Assembly (NCBI GenBank): GCA_049642465.1
Contig: JBAROV010000091.1
Coordinates: 33,489-97,488 of the forward strand
Length of the DNA: 64,000 bases
Source of the DNA: CAWDPQ01 sp049642465
GTDB lineage: Bacteria; Acidobacteriota; Vicinamibacteria; Vicinamibacterales; 2-12-FULL-66-21
Direction: 5' to 3'
The notes below the pieces were generated by a model that worked only from the letters and a program-made list of their open reading frames with translations, had not been told where the DNA came from and ran no database searches. Made by a program: the position numbers and the translations under genes. Shown here one piece after another: positions 1 to 8,085 of the stretch (position 1 is its first letter; each line of letters opens with the position of its first letter).

Positions 1-1490
1 TCAGCGATCCCATTGCGGTCTTTGACAACCGAGGGGAACTCTTGCGCGGCAACGCCGCGCTGGCGGCGCACCTCGGCCGCCCGGTGACGCAGTTGCGAGC
101 AGCCAGTTGTCGAACCGTCGGCTTTTGCGGTGGCGGCTGTCCCGCGTGCGCGGTCGGACGGGCTCTGGCGCAAAACGGCGGCCGCGAGGAAATCACGCTC
201 CCGGACGGCCAGATCTTCAGCGTCACCACGTTTCCCATGCTCACCGGGCCTGAGGGCGCTTCGGTCGTCCAAGTGGCGAAGAACGTGACTGAGGAGATTC
301 GTGGCGCGCGCCGGCTCCGGCAGATGAGCGACGAGATTGCCGTGGCCAACTCACAACTCATTGCGGCGGTGGACCGGCTCAAGTCAACGCAGGCGCAGTT
401 GCTCCAGGCGGAGAAACTTTCGGCGATCGGTCAGCTGGTGGCTGGCGTCGCGCACGAATTGAACAACCCACTGACGAGCGTCATTGGGTACGCGCAGCTG
501 CTGCAGCAGGAAATGCACGATCAGGATGCCGAAACCCGAACGCCCGAAGAGCTCGGTCACGACCTCCGCAGGATTGCCGAGGAGTCCGAACGCGCCGCGC
601 GAATCGTACGCAACCTGCTTGCCTTTGCACGACGACAGACGGCTGCCCGCGAGCCTCAGGATCTCGCGGAACTCTGCGCACGGGTCGTAGCCCTTCGAAG
701 TTACGAGCTCCGGCTGACCAGCGTGGAATTGCTGACCGAATTCCAGCCGGGACTGCCGAAAGTGATTGCCGACGGCGGGCAGATCCAGCAGGCACTGTTG
801 AACCTGGTCTTGAACGCCGAGCAGGCGATGCGGGGACGGCCTGTCCGCCGGCTGACGATTGGCGTGCGTTTCGACGATGCAGCGAGTGCGGTTGAGATGT
901 ACGTGTCCGATTCAGGGCACGGTATCGATACCGCGAACTTGTCGCGCATCTTCGATCCGTTTTTCACGACAAGGGACGTCGGTGAAGGCACGGGGCTGGG
1001 GTTGAGCATCTGCTACGGGATCGTTCGCGATCACGGTGGGCACATCCGGGTCGAGAGCAAGGTCGAGGTCGGCACGACATTTTCGGTGCTGTTGCCGGCG
1101 CTGGTCGAAGATCCCGCGCTGGCCAGCGAAGACATTCTCATCGCCCATCCCGACCAGGGTGAGCGGGAGTTCATGATGGCAGCCTTCAGCGGCTGGGGCC
1201 ACCGCGTCGCGGGAGCATCGACCCTGGTTGAAGCGCTGGATCGTTACCGCCGCGGACGGCTGCAGGCAGTCTTACTGGAGCGCACGCTCCTGTCCAGCGC
1301 GGTAGGCGAATGGCGCGCGCTTCGTCGTCTGAATGGCGTACGCGTGCCGCTCATTCTGCTGACTACCACGCCGCCGGAAGAACTTGTCGAGCAATTCGGG
1401 CGAGAGGAAGCCAGCGCCGTGCTGGTGCCACCGTTAGAGTTGCGCGCACTGCGGGCCGCGGTGCGCGCCGTCTCCAAGGAGTGTGTATGA
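1..1490 (+). CDS. PAS sensor histidine kinase with degenerate C-terminal receiver (5' truncated)
   Basis: The reading frame is open from the first complete codon at position 3, and the residues before the first possible start (TTG at 42) already look like a PAS domain, so the gene begins upstream of the window. Visible domains in order are a PAS domain with a cysteine cluster (CRTVGFCGGGCPAC), a coiled coil, a HisKA box GVAHELNNPLT with the phospho-acceptor His codon at 453-455, and a HATPase domain with LNLVLNAEQAM, DSGHGID and GTGLGLSI. The last ~115 residues resemble a receiver, but the phospho-acceptor position reads LLERT (Glu codon 1278-1280). The stop overlaps the ATG of the next gene (ATGA), so it is very probably co-translated with that NtrC-type regulator as its cognate kinase. 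No membrane segment is visible in this part, so it may be cytoplasmic. Confidence 0.9.
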   Translation, partial: SDPIAVFDNRGELLRGNAALAAHLGRPVTQLRAASCRTVGFCGGGCPACAVGRALAQNGGREEITLPDGQIFSVTTFPMLTGPEGASVVQVAKNVTEEIRGARRLRQMSDEIAVANSQLIAAVDRLKSTQAQLLQAEKLSAIGQLVAGVAHELNNPLTSVIGYAQLLQQEMHDQDAETRTPEELGHDLRRIAEESERAARIVRNLLAFARRQTAAREPQDLAELCARVVALRSYELRLTSVELLTEFQPGLPKVIADGGQIQQALLNLVLNAEQAMRGRPVRRLTIGVRFDDAASAVEMYVSDSGHGIDTANLSRIFDPFFTTRDVGEGTGLGLSICYGIVRDHGGHIRVESKVEVGTTFSVLLPALVEDPALASEDILIAHPDQGEREFMMAAFSGWGHRVAGASTLVEALDRYRRGRLQAVLLERTLLSSAVGEWRALRRLNGVRVPLILLTTTPPEELVEQFGREEASAVLVPPLELRALRAAVRAVSKECV

Positions 1491-2920
1491 CCGGTCAGCG
1501 GCCAATGCTGGTCGTCGTGGACGATGAACAGGGGATTCTCGATGTCGTGGGCCGGTTTGCCAAGCGCGCCGGCTATGAAGTGGTGACCTGCTCGGGCGGC
1601 AGGGAAGCCGTGGCGCAGATCCAATCGCACCACGCGGATCTCGCGATGGTCGATCTTCGGATGCCGGACGTGGGCGGGCTTGAAGTGCTGCGGGCGATTC
1701 GCGAAACGAACCCGCAATGCCAGGCGGTCCTCATGACCGGTTTCGCGTCGGTTGAAACCGCTGTGGAAGCGATCAAGCTCGGAGCGATGGACTACCTGAG
1801 CAAACCACTCGACTTCGGCAGACTCGAACAGCTCCTGACGGGGGTACGTGAGGAACTGGAGCGGCGCCGGAGCGTGCTGTCGATTGAAAGCGATTTGGCG
1901 CGCCGGCTGGAGTTCTGCGGCATGATCGGGCGCGGACCGGTGATGCAGGAGCTGTTCGGGATGATTCGGCGCCTTGCACCGCACGTGCGGACGGCGCTCA
2001 TCACCGGCGAAACCGGAACGGGGAAGGAACTGGTGGCGATGGCCCTGCACAAAACCGGCCCGCGCCGGGATCGCCGCTTCGTGACGGTCAACTGCTCAGC
2101 GGTGGTTGAGACCCTGTTCGAGAGCGAGCTGTTCGGTCACGTGCGCGGCGCGTTCACCGGAGCGACTGAAAACAAGCCGGGCCTGTTCGAGGCGGCGGAT
2201 GGCGGAACGCTCTTCCTCGACGAGATTGGCGAACTGCCGCTGTCGGTGCAGGCCAAGCTCCTGCGCGTGCTCGAGCTCGGCGAAGTGCACCGCGTCGGTT
2301 CACTCGAACCCAAGCGCGTGAACGTCCACGTGATTGCCGCGACCAATCGCGACCTGCGCGCAGAGGTGGCCGCCGGACGTTTCCGCAGCGATTTGTACTA
2401 CCGCCTCAACATCGTCGAGATCAAATTGCCGCCGCTGCGCGACCGGCGGGAAGATATTTCGTATCTGACGGCTGCGTTCGTGCGAGACACCAGCGAACGG
2501 CTTCAAAAGCCGCTGCTCGGTCTCACGCCGGGCGCCGAGCGGATGCTCACTATTGCGGCGTGGGAAGGCAACGTGCGCGAGCTTCGGAACGTGATCGAAC
2601 GCGCGTGCATTCTCGCGGACGGCGATTTCATCACCGAGCGCGAGTTGACCGTCAGCATGCCTGCATCCGCTCCCCAGGCGCGGGAGCGCGCGGCGATGCC
2701 AGCGCCCGCCGCCGCCTCGCCACAGGACGCGGACCTGCTCGTCAACGTCGAACGCGAGCACATTCAGCGGGCGCTCGCCCGCGCCGGGGGCAACAAGAAG
2801 GCGGCCGCGAAGATGCTTGGCCTCAGCCGCCGCGCGTTGTACCGGCGGCTCGAACGGCTCGACCTCGGGGCGACGATCACACGGCGCCGGGATGCGTCGG
2901 AGGTGATGATCGAAGCGTGA
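1487..2920 (+). CDS. NtrC-family sigma-54-dependent response regulator
   Basis: This 477-residue protein has the full NtrC layout. A receiver carries the acidic pair D12/D13, phospho-acceptor D56 (MVDLRMPD) and a conserved Lys (SKPLDF). An AAA+ domain carries Walker A GETGTGKE, the sigma-54 contact loop GAFTGA at residues 221-226 and Walker B LFLDEIGEL. A Fis-type helix-turn-helix (KKAAAKMLGLSRRALYRRL) lies near the end. It should activate sigma-54 RNA polymerase when phosphorylated. The ATG at 1487 overlaps the stop of the kinase gene; longer in-frame starts would lie inside that gene. A sigma-54-type promoter about 185 bases downstream, in front of the HD-GYP gene, is an obvious candidate target. 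Confidence 0.95.
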   Translation: MTGQRPMLVVVDDEQGILDVVGRFAKRAGYEVVTCSGGREAVAQIQSHHADLAMVDLRMPDVGGLEVLRAIRETNPQCQAVLMTGFASVETAVEAIKLGAMDYLSKPLDFGRLEQLLTGVREELERRRSVLSIESDLARRLEFCGMIGRGPVMQELFGMIRRLAPHVRTALITGETGTGKELVAMALHKTGPRRDRRFVTVNCSAVVETLFESELFGHVRGAFTGATENKPGLFEAADGGTLFLDEIGELPLSVQAKLLRVLELGEVHRVGSLEPKRVNVHVIAATNRDLRAEVAAGRFRSDLYYRLNIVEIKLPPLRDRREDISYLTAAFVRDTSERLQKPLLGLTPGAERMLTIAAWEGNVRELRNVIERACILADGDFITERELTVSMPASAPQARERAAMPAPAAASPQDADLLVNVEREHIQRALARAGGNKKAAAKMLGLSRRALYRRLERLDLGATITRRRDASEVMIEA

Positions 2921-2925
2921 GGACG

Positions 2926-3001
2926 GCCCGCCTTCGCTTGTCGCGTCCATACCAGGCGACAAGCTACGGCGAGGCCCGCCGGAGCCTTGGCGAAGGCGGG
3001 G
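2926..3001. repeat. Composite inverted repeat in spacer
   Basis: The outer arms CCCGCCTTCGC (2927-2937) and GCGAAGGCGGG (2990-3000) are perfectly complementary. Nested inside, GCTTGTCGC (2936-2944) pairs with GCGACAAGC (2956-2964) around an 11-base loop. It starts six bases after the stop of the NtrC-type gene, has no T-tract, and looks like a dispersed repeat or RNA hairpin rather than a gene. Small reading frames across it are not convincing. Confidence 0.7.
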
Positions 3002-3104
3002 AGGACGCGAGTCGCTGGTGTGAACGTGGGTAACGGATCCGCACACTCGCCAGTACGTCGCGCACAGGGAAGCACGGACCTCCCAGTGAATCCACGGGTT
3101 TTTG

Positions 3105-3121
3105 CTGGCCGGGCACTTGCA
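3105..3121 (+). promoter_or_regulatory. Candidate sigma-54 (-24/-12) promoter for the HD-GYP gene
   Basis: The sequence CTGGCCGGGCACTTGCA fits the sigma-54 consensus (CTGGCACG-N4-TTGCA) with GG and GC exactly ten bases apart and an intact TTGCA -12 element. Transcription would start near 3131, only about four bases before the ATG at 3136. The gene immediately upstream encodes a GAFTGA-containing activator. Confidence 0.65.
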
Positions 3122-3135
3122 CTCTACAACGCCTC

Positions 3136-4173
3136 ATGACCACGTCCGAGTTGCCGGCGGATCGTTCCGTGCTCGTCGTGGACGACGAGAATGGGATTCG
3201 AGATTTGATGAGCCGATGGCTTCAGTCTGGCGGCTACACGGTGGCGAGCGCCGCGGACGCCGACCAGGCGATCAACCTGATCGAGAACAGGCCGCCGGCG
3301 GTCGCGTTGTGCGACATCCGAATGCCCGGTCATGACGGGTTGTGGCTTGCTGACCGGATCCGTCACGAGCATCCCGAGACCGCGGTGATTATGGCGACCG
3401 GTGTCCTGGATGTCGATGCGGCCGTAGAGAGCCTTCGTCAAGGCGTTGTCGATTACCTCACCAAGCCATTGGATCGCGAGCGCGTGCGCGATGCGGTGGT
3501 TCGCGGCTACGACTGGCATGTCGCGGCCGTGGACTCGAGGCGCTGGCGCGAGTCGCTGGAAAGCGACATGCGGACCCGGCACGCGCGACTTGCCGACGCG
3601 ATCGCCTCGCTGCACATCGATTCGGACACGGCGCTCGACGGCATGCTGTCGATGCTGACGATGAGCAACCCGGAGGCGTACGCGCACGCCTATCGCGTGG
3701 CAGCGCTCGCCGCGAGCATGGCGCGCGTTCTCGGCGTGCCTGACCAGGAGATCGCAACTATCGAGCGCGGGGCGCTGCTGCACGACCTTGGCAAGCTGGC
3801 GATGCCCGAGGCGGTCCTGCGCAAGCCTGCTCCATTGACCGTCGACGAACAAAGCTTGATTCGCCTGCACCCACGACTCGGCAGCGAGTTGATCCGTCAC
3901 GTGCCGTATCTCACCGGCGCGTCGATCGTGGTCCGCGACGCGCACGAGCGCCTCGACGGACTCGGCTACCCGCGAGGGGTACGCAGCGACACCCTGTCGC
4001 TCGGCTCACGCATTGTCACGGTGGCCGATGCGTTTGACACGATGACGAGGCCTCGTGTTTTCCGGGATGCGCTGACTCCAGAAGAAGCCTTGACCGAATT
4101 ACAGCGGTGCAGCGGTACGCAATTCGACCAGCGAGTGGTGGCCGCGCTGACGAGGATCCTGGCGGTGCACTAA
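3136..4173 (+). CDS. Response regulator with HD-GYP domain
   Basis: This 345-residue protein has an N-terminal receiver (D16/D17 in VVDDE, phospho-acceptor D60 in LCDIRMPG, conserved Lys in LTKPLD) joined to an HD-GYP domain, a family that hydrolyses cyclic di-GMP. HD residues are at 216-217 (LLHDLGK) and the GYP signature is in LDGLGYPRG. The usual His-His pair before this signature is Ala-His here (residues 269-270), so one metal ligand appears lost and activity is uncertain. No Shine-Dalgarno precedes the ATG at 3136. If the sigma-54 promoter at 3105-3121 is used, the leader is only a few bases. The likely regulator is the NtrC-type protein encoded just upstream. Confidence 0.9.
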   Translation: MTTSELPADRSVLVVDDENGIRDLMSRWLQSGGYTVASAADADQAINLIENRPPAVALCDIRMPGHDGLWLADRIRHEHPETAVIMATGVLDVDAAVESLRQGVVDYLTKPLDRERVRDAVVRGYDWHVAAVDSRRWRESLESDMRTRHARLADAIASLHIDSDTALDGMLSMLTMSNPEAYAHAYRVAALAASMARVLGVPDQEIATIERGALLHDLGKLAMPEAVLRKPAPLTVDEQSLIRLHPRLGSELIRHVPYLTGASIVVRDAHERLDGLGYPRGVRSDTLSLGSRIVTVADAFDTMTRPRVFRDALTPEEALTELQRCSGTQFDQRVVAALTRILAVH

Positions 4174-4243
4174 GTCGCGTCTCACGCTCGTCAGTCGCCC
4201 TCCACTAATCGTCAATCCAATCCTCAATCGTCGGTGCAGTTCA

Positions 4244-4273
4244 TTGACTTCCCTGACTCCGTCTAAGTACGAT
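4244..4273 (+). promoter_or_regulatory. Sigma-70-type promoter of pckA, probably leaderless
   Basis: A -35 TTGACT (4244-4249) and a -10 TACGAT (4268-4273) are separated by 18 bases. The ATG of pckA at 4281 lies seven bases after the -10, which is where transcription should begin. No Shine-Dalgarno fits between them, so the transcript is likely leaderless. Confidence 0.65.
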
Positions 4274-4280
4274 CGTTCGA

Positions 4281-5873
4281 ATGGCACCAATGCAGCAGGC
4301 GACGGGGCTCGAGGCGCACGGCATTACGAACCTCTCGCGCGTGTATTGGAACTTGAGCGTGCCGGCGCTCTACGAAGAGTCGGTGCGCCGCCGCGAAGGG
4401 GCTATTTCCGTCGACGGCCCTCTCGTCTGCCGGACCGGGCAGCATACCGGTCGATCTCCCAACGACAAGTTCATCGTCCGCGAACCATCGAGCGCCGAGC
4501 ATGTGTGGTGGAGCAAGGTGAATCGGCCGCTCGAGGCGCATCACTTCGACGCGTTGCGGCAGCGGCTGTTGAATTACATGGAGGGGCGGGAGATCTTCGC
4601 GCAGGACTGCTACGCGGGTGCCGATCCCCGCTATCGACTGCCGATTCGGATCATCACCGAGCACGCGTGGCATAGTCTGTTTGCCCGGCACATGTTCATC
4701 GACATCCCGGACTCCGGCGGAGGCCCGGCGCATGTGCCCGAGTTCACGGTCATCGACATGCCTGGCATGCACGCCGACCCGGCGCATCACGGGACCAACT
4801 CCGAGGTATTCATCCTGGTGCATTTTGCCAAGCGCCTCGTCCTCATCGGCGGCACGAGCTACGCGGGGGAAATCAAGAAATCCATCTTCACGGTGATGAA
4901 TTACCTGCTCCCGCTGCGCAACGTGCTCTCGATGCACTGCTCGGCGAACGTAGGACCCGCGGGTGATGTCGCGCTGTTTTTTGGATTGTCGGGCACCGGA
5001 AAGACGACGCTGTCTTCCGACCCCGAACGGCGCCTCATCGGCGATGATGAGCATGCGTGGAGTGAAGACGGTGTCTTCAATATCGAAGGAGGCTGCTACG
5101 CGAAGATGATCCGTCTGTCGGCAGAGGCGGAGCCGCAGATCTACGCGACCACCAGACGTTTCGGCACGGTCCTCGAGAACGTGAAGATGGACATCGCAGG
5201 CCGCGTGCTCGACCTGGACGACGATTCGCTGACCGAGAATACGCGCGGCGCGTACCCGCTCGAGTTCATCGAGAATTCCCTCCCCTCAGGGCAGGCGGGA
5301 CATCCCCGGAACATCATCATGTTGACGGCCGACGCGTTCGGCGTGCTTCCGCCAATGGCGCGGTTGTCGCCGGCGTCGGCCATGTACCACTTTCTGTCAG
5401 GCTACACGGCCAAGGTCGCCGGTACGGAGCGCGGGGTGACGGAGCCGAAGGCGACGTTCAGCACGTGCTTTGGCGCGCCGTTCATGGTGCTGCACCCGGC
5501 GGTGTATGCGAAATTCCTCGGCGAACGCATTGCGCGTCATAATTCGCGCGTGTGGCTCGTGAACACGGGATGGACCGGGGGGGCCTACGGTGTCGGCAGC
5601 CGCATGAAGATCTCGTACACGCGGGCGATGATTCGCGCCGTGCTGAATGGGGTGCTCGATGAGGTGGCCTACGAAACCGATCCCGTGTTCAACCTGGACG
5701 TGCCCCAGAGCGTTCCGGGTGTGCCGGCTGACGTGCTGAACCCGCGAGGCACGTGGAGCGATCCGCTGGCCTACGACGCACAGGCACGGAAACTGGCGCG
5801 CATGTTCAACGAAAACTTCAAGACGTTTGAGGGCGAAGCGGCGGCTGACGTCAAGGCGGCAGGACCGAGGTGA
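4281..5873 (+). CDS. pckA: Phosphoenolpyruvate carboxykinase (ATP)
   Basis: It converts oxaloacetate and ATP to phosphoenolpyruvate, CO2 and ADP, the first committed step of gluconeogenesis, in the cytoplasm. At 530 residues it has normal length for the ATP-dependent family. The P-loop GLSGTGKTTLS, the following metal/substrate segment GDDEHAWSEDGVFNIEGG and the N-terminal RTGQHTGRSPNDKF are intact. The ATG at 4281 fits the promoter immediately upstream; a second in-frame ATG lies three codons on. Its stop TGA overlaps the GTG start of gatB, so the two are probably cotranscribed although functionally unrelated. Confidence 0.97.
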   Translation: MAPMQQATGLEAHGITNLSRVYWNLSVPALYEESVRRREGAISVDGPLVCRTGQHTGRSPNDKFIVREPSSAEHVWWSKVNRPLEAHHFDALRQRLLNYMEGREIFAQDCYAGADPRYRLPIRIITEHAWHSLFARHMFIDIPDSGGGPAHVPEFTVIDMPGMHADPAHHGTNSEVFILVHFAKRLVLIGGTSYAGEIKKSIFTVMNYLLPLRNVLSMHCSANVGPAGDVALFFGLSGTGKTTLSSDPERRLIGDDEHAWSEDGVFNIEGGCYAKMIRLSAEAEPQIYATTRRFGTVLENVKMDIAGRVLDLDDDSLTENTRGAYPLEFIENSLPSGQAGHPRNIIMLTADAFGVLPPMARLSPASAMYHFLSGYTAKVAGTERGVTEPKATFSTCFGAPFMVLHPAVYAKFLGERIARHNSRVWLVNTGWTGGAYGVGSRMKISYTRAMIRAVLNGVLDEVAYETDPVFNLDVPQSVPGVPADVLNPRGTWSDPLAYDAQARKLARMFNENFKTFEGEAAADVKAAGPR

Positions 5874-7324
5874 TCCAGTACGAGCCAGTCATCGGCCTCG
5901 AGATCCACGCGCAGTTGCTCACCGCCACGAAGATTTTTTGCGGGTGCAGCACGCGTTTCGGCGCCGATCCGAACATGCAGGTGTGTCCCGTCTGTCTCGG
6001 TCTGCCAGGAGCCCTGCCGGTGCTCAATCGTCGTGCCGTCGAGTACGCGATTCGCGCCTCTCACGCGCTCGGCTGCACGGTGCACCCGGTCTCGATCTTC
6101 GCCCGAAAGAACTACTTCTACCCGGACTTGCCGAAGGGCTACCAGATCTCACAGTACGAGCGGCCGCTGGCGACTGATGGCGCGCTCGAATACGACGGAG
6201 CCTCGGGGTCGAGACGTGTTCGCATCACGCGCGTCCACATGGAAGAGGATGCGGGGAAGTCCTTGCACGAGGGCTTCCCCGATTCGGACCGTTTCACCTA
6301 CGTCGATTTCAACCGCAGCGGCGTTCCCCTGATCGAGATCGTCACCGAGCCGGATTTGCGCTCCGCAGCCGACGCCGCAGAATTCTTCTCGCGCCTCCGG
6401 GCCATCCTCGTGAGCCTCGGCGTCAACGACGGCAACATGGAGGAGGGAAGCCTCCGCTGCGATGCAAATGTGTCGGTCCGGCCGGTTGGGACCGATACGC
6501 TGGGTGTGAAGACCGAGGTGAAAAACCTCAACTCGTTCCGCTACGTGCAGCGCGCCCTGGAGTACGAGATCGAGCGGCAGTCCGACGTCCTCCACAATGG
6601 CGGCACCATCGAACAGGAAACGCGGTTGTGGGACACGGCATCGGGACGGACGTTCACGATGCGCGGCAAGGAAGAGGCTCACGACTATCGTTACTTTCCG
6701 GAGCCCGATCTGGCTCCGCTGGAGCTCGAGCCCGCCTGGATTGACGAAATCCGCGCGGCGTTGCCCGAACTGCCCGACGCTCGCCGGCGTCGCCTCGTCG
6801 AGCAATATGCCATCCCGGACTACGACGCCCGCATCCTGACCCAGTCGGCCCCTCTGGCCGTGTATTTCGAGGCCACCGCCGCTCGGTGCAAAAACGCAAA
6901 AGCCGCGAGCAACTGGATCATGGGGGAGCTGACGCGCAAGATGAACGAGGATGGCACCGATATTACGGAGGTGCCGCTCACCGCGGAGCGCCTGGCGGGG
7001 TTGATTCGGCTCGTGGACTCAGGCACGATTAGCGGGCCGATTGCCAAAGAGGTGTTCGAAAAGATGTACGGCTCGGGTCAGAGCGCCTCGGACATTGTCG
7101 AGCGCGAAGGGCTGGCCCGGATCGATGACGAGGCAGCCGTTGCCACCGCCGTTCGCGCGGTGCTCGAGGCGAATGCCGGCCCCGTCGCGCAGTACCGCGC
7201 CGGGAAACAGCAGACGTTCGGCTTTCTCGTCGGTCAGGTGATGAAGGCCACACAGGGGAAGGCGAACCCGGCTCTGGTGAACGACCTGCTGAAGAAGATG
7301 CTGGATGCGCCCCGCGGGTACTGA
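5870..7324 (+). CDS. gatB: Asp-tRNA(Asn)/Glu-tRNA(Gln) amidotransferase subunit B
   Basis: This 484-residue protein is subunit B of the GatCAB complex, which phosphorylates and amidates mischarged Glu-tRNA(Gln) or Asp-tRNA(Asn). The N-terminal GLEIHAQL, the zinc-type cysteines in FCGCSTRFG and VCPVCLG, the YFYPDLPKGYQISQ segment and the C-terminal YqeY-like tRNA-binding domain ending GQVMKATQGKANP are all present. The GTG start overlaps the pckA stop. gatA and gatC are not in this window. Presence of GatB implies an indirect route to Gln-tRNA and/or Asn-tRNA. Confidence 0.97.
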   Translation: MIQYEPVIGLEIHAQLLTATKIFCGCSTRFGADPNMQVCPVCLGLPGALPVLNRRAVEYAIRASHALGCTVHPVSIFARKNYFYPDLPKGYQISQYERPLATDGALEYDGASGSRRVRITRVHMEEDAGKSLHEGFPDSDRFTYVDFNRSGVPLIEIVTEPDLRSAADAAEFFSRLRAILVSLGVNDGNMEEGSLRCDANVSVRPVGTDTLGVKTEVKNLNSFRYVQRALEYEIERQSDVLHNGGTIEQETRLWDTASGRTFTMRGKEEAHDYRYFPEPDLAPLELEPAWIDEIRAALPELPDARRRRLVEQYAIPDYDARILTQSAPLAVYFEATAARCKNAKAASNWIMGELTRKMNEDGTDITEVPLTAERLAGLIRLVDSGTISGPIAKEVFEKMYGSGQSASDIVEREGLARIDDEAAVATAVRAVLEANAGPVAQYRAGKQQTFGFLVGQVMKATQGKANPALVNDLLKKMLDAPRGY

Positions 7325-7325
7325 A

Positions 7326-7418
7326 AGGCGCCGCCGCCGAGCGACCCTTCGGCGGAGCTCAGGGTCGCCCTGAGCTTGTCGAAGGGCGAGCGCGAGCGGG
7401 GGTGGGGCCCCGCGAGCA
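7326..7418. repeat. Dispersed repeat, copy 1, with nested palindrome
   Basis: The outer segments AGGCGCCGCCGCCGAGCG (7326-7343) and a 3' segment ending GGGGCCCCGCGAGCA (to 7418) match the second copy at 34399-34450. Inside copy 1 is an extra perfect-ended hairpin: 7345-7364 (CCCTTCGGCGGAGCTCAGGG) pairs with 7368-7386 (CCCTGAGCTTGTCGAAGGG) around a 3-base loop. It begins two bases after the gatB stop and ends just before ftsE. Confidence 0.8.
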
Positions 7419-7425
7419 TGAAAAG

Positions 7426-8085
7426 ATGATTCAGGCCCACAACGTTTCGAAGATGTACAGCCGCGGCGTTTACGCGCTTCGCGATCTGTCTCTTCGCGTC
7501 GATAAAGGAGAGTTCGTCTTCCTCACGGGCCCAAGCGGCGCAGGCAAGTCCACGCTGCTGCGCCTGCTCCTGCGCAGCGACGTTCCATCAGAGGGACAAC
7601 TCATCGTAGGCGGACGCAATCTTGCGGAGCTGACGCCGCGACAAGTGCAGTCCTACAGGCGATCGCTCGGTTTTGTCTTTCAGGATTTCAAGCTCCTGAC
7701 GGCGAAGACCGTGCTCGAGAACGTCGCGTTCGTGCCGCGAGTCCTGGGCATGGGGTTGTCGCAGCAGCAGCGAAAAACCTTTCAGGTGCTGAAGTGGGTC
7801 GGGTTGCAGCATCGCATGAACGCCTATCCGCTCGAACTCTCCGGCGGTGAGCAACAGCGGATTGCGATAGCGCGCGCGCTCGTGAACGATCCGCTCATCA
7901 TCCTCGCCGACGAGCCCACCGGCAATCTCGATCCGGATCTCTCGCTCGAGATCATGAACCTGTTTCGCGAAATCAACGCGCGCGGCACGACCGTCGTCGT
8001 GGCTACCCACGATCGCGAACTGATTCGCCGCGTCGGCCGCCGCGCGCTGACGCTCGATCGCGGCCAAATCGCGGAGGTCGCCTAG
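7426..8085 (+). CDS. ftsE: Cell division ATP-binding protein FtsE
   Basis: This 219-residue ABC ATPase has Walker A GPSGAGKST, signature LSGGEQQRIAIARAL, Walker B LIILADEPTGNLD and the switch His in VVATHDREL. With FtsX it forms a complex that couples septum constriction to peptidoglycan hydrolase activation. I chose ATG 7426 because the upstream GTG at 7402 lies inside a dispersed repeat and adds no conserved residues. A three-codon mini-frame (ATG 7418, stop 7427-7429) overlaps this ATG. The stop shares a base with the ftsX start. Confidence 0.93.
   Translation: MIQAHNVSKMYSRGVYALRDLSLRVDKGEFVFLTGPSGAGKSTLLRLLLRSDVPSEGQLIVGGRNLAELTPRQVQSYRRSLGFVFQDFKLLTAKTVLENVAFVPRVLGMGLSQQQRKTFQVLKWVGLQHRMNAYPLELSGGEQQRIAIARALVNDPLIILADEPTGNLDPDLSLEIMNLFREINARGTTVVVATHDRELIRRVGRRALTLDRGQIAEVA

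Noticed and set aside
1310..1486. Longer start for the first NtrC-type regulator
   Set aside because: The extension lies wholly inside the kinase gene in another frame; the receiver begins directly after ATG 1487.
7418..7429. Three-codon mini-frame overlapping the ftsE ATG as a translational control element
   Set aside because: The overlap is real, but such short frames arise easily by chance and nothing else supports control.
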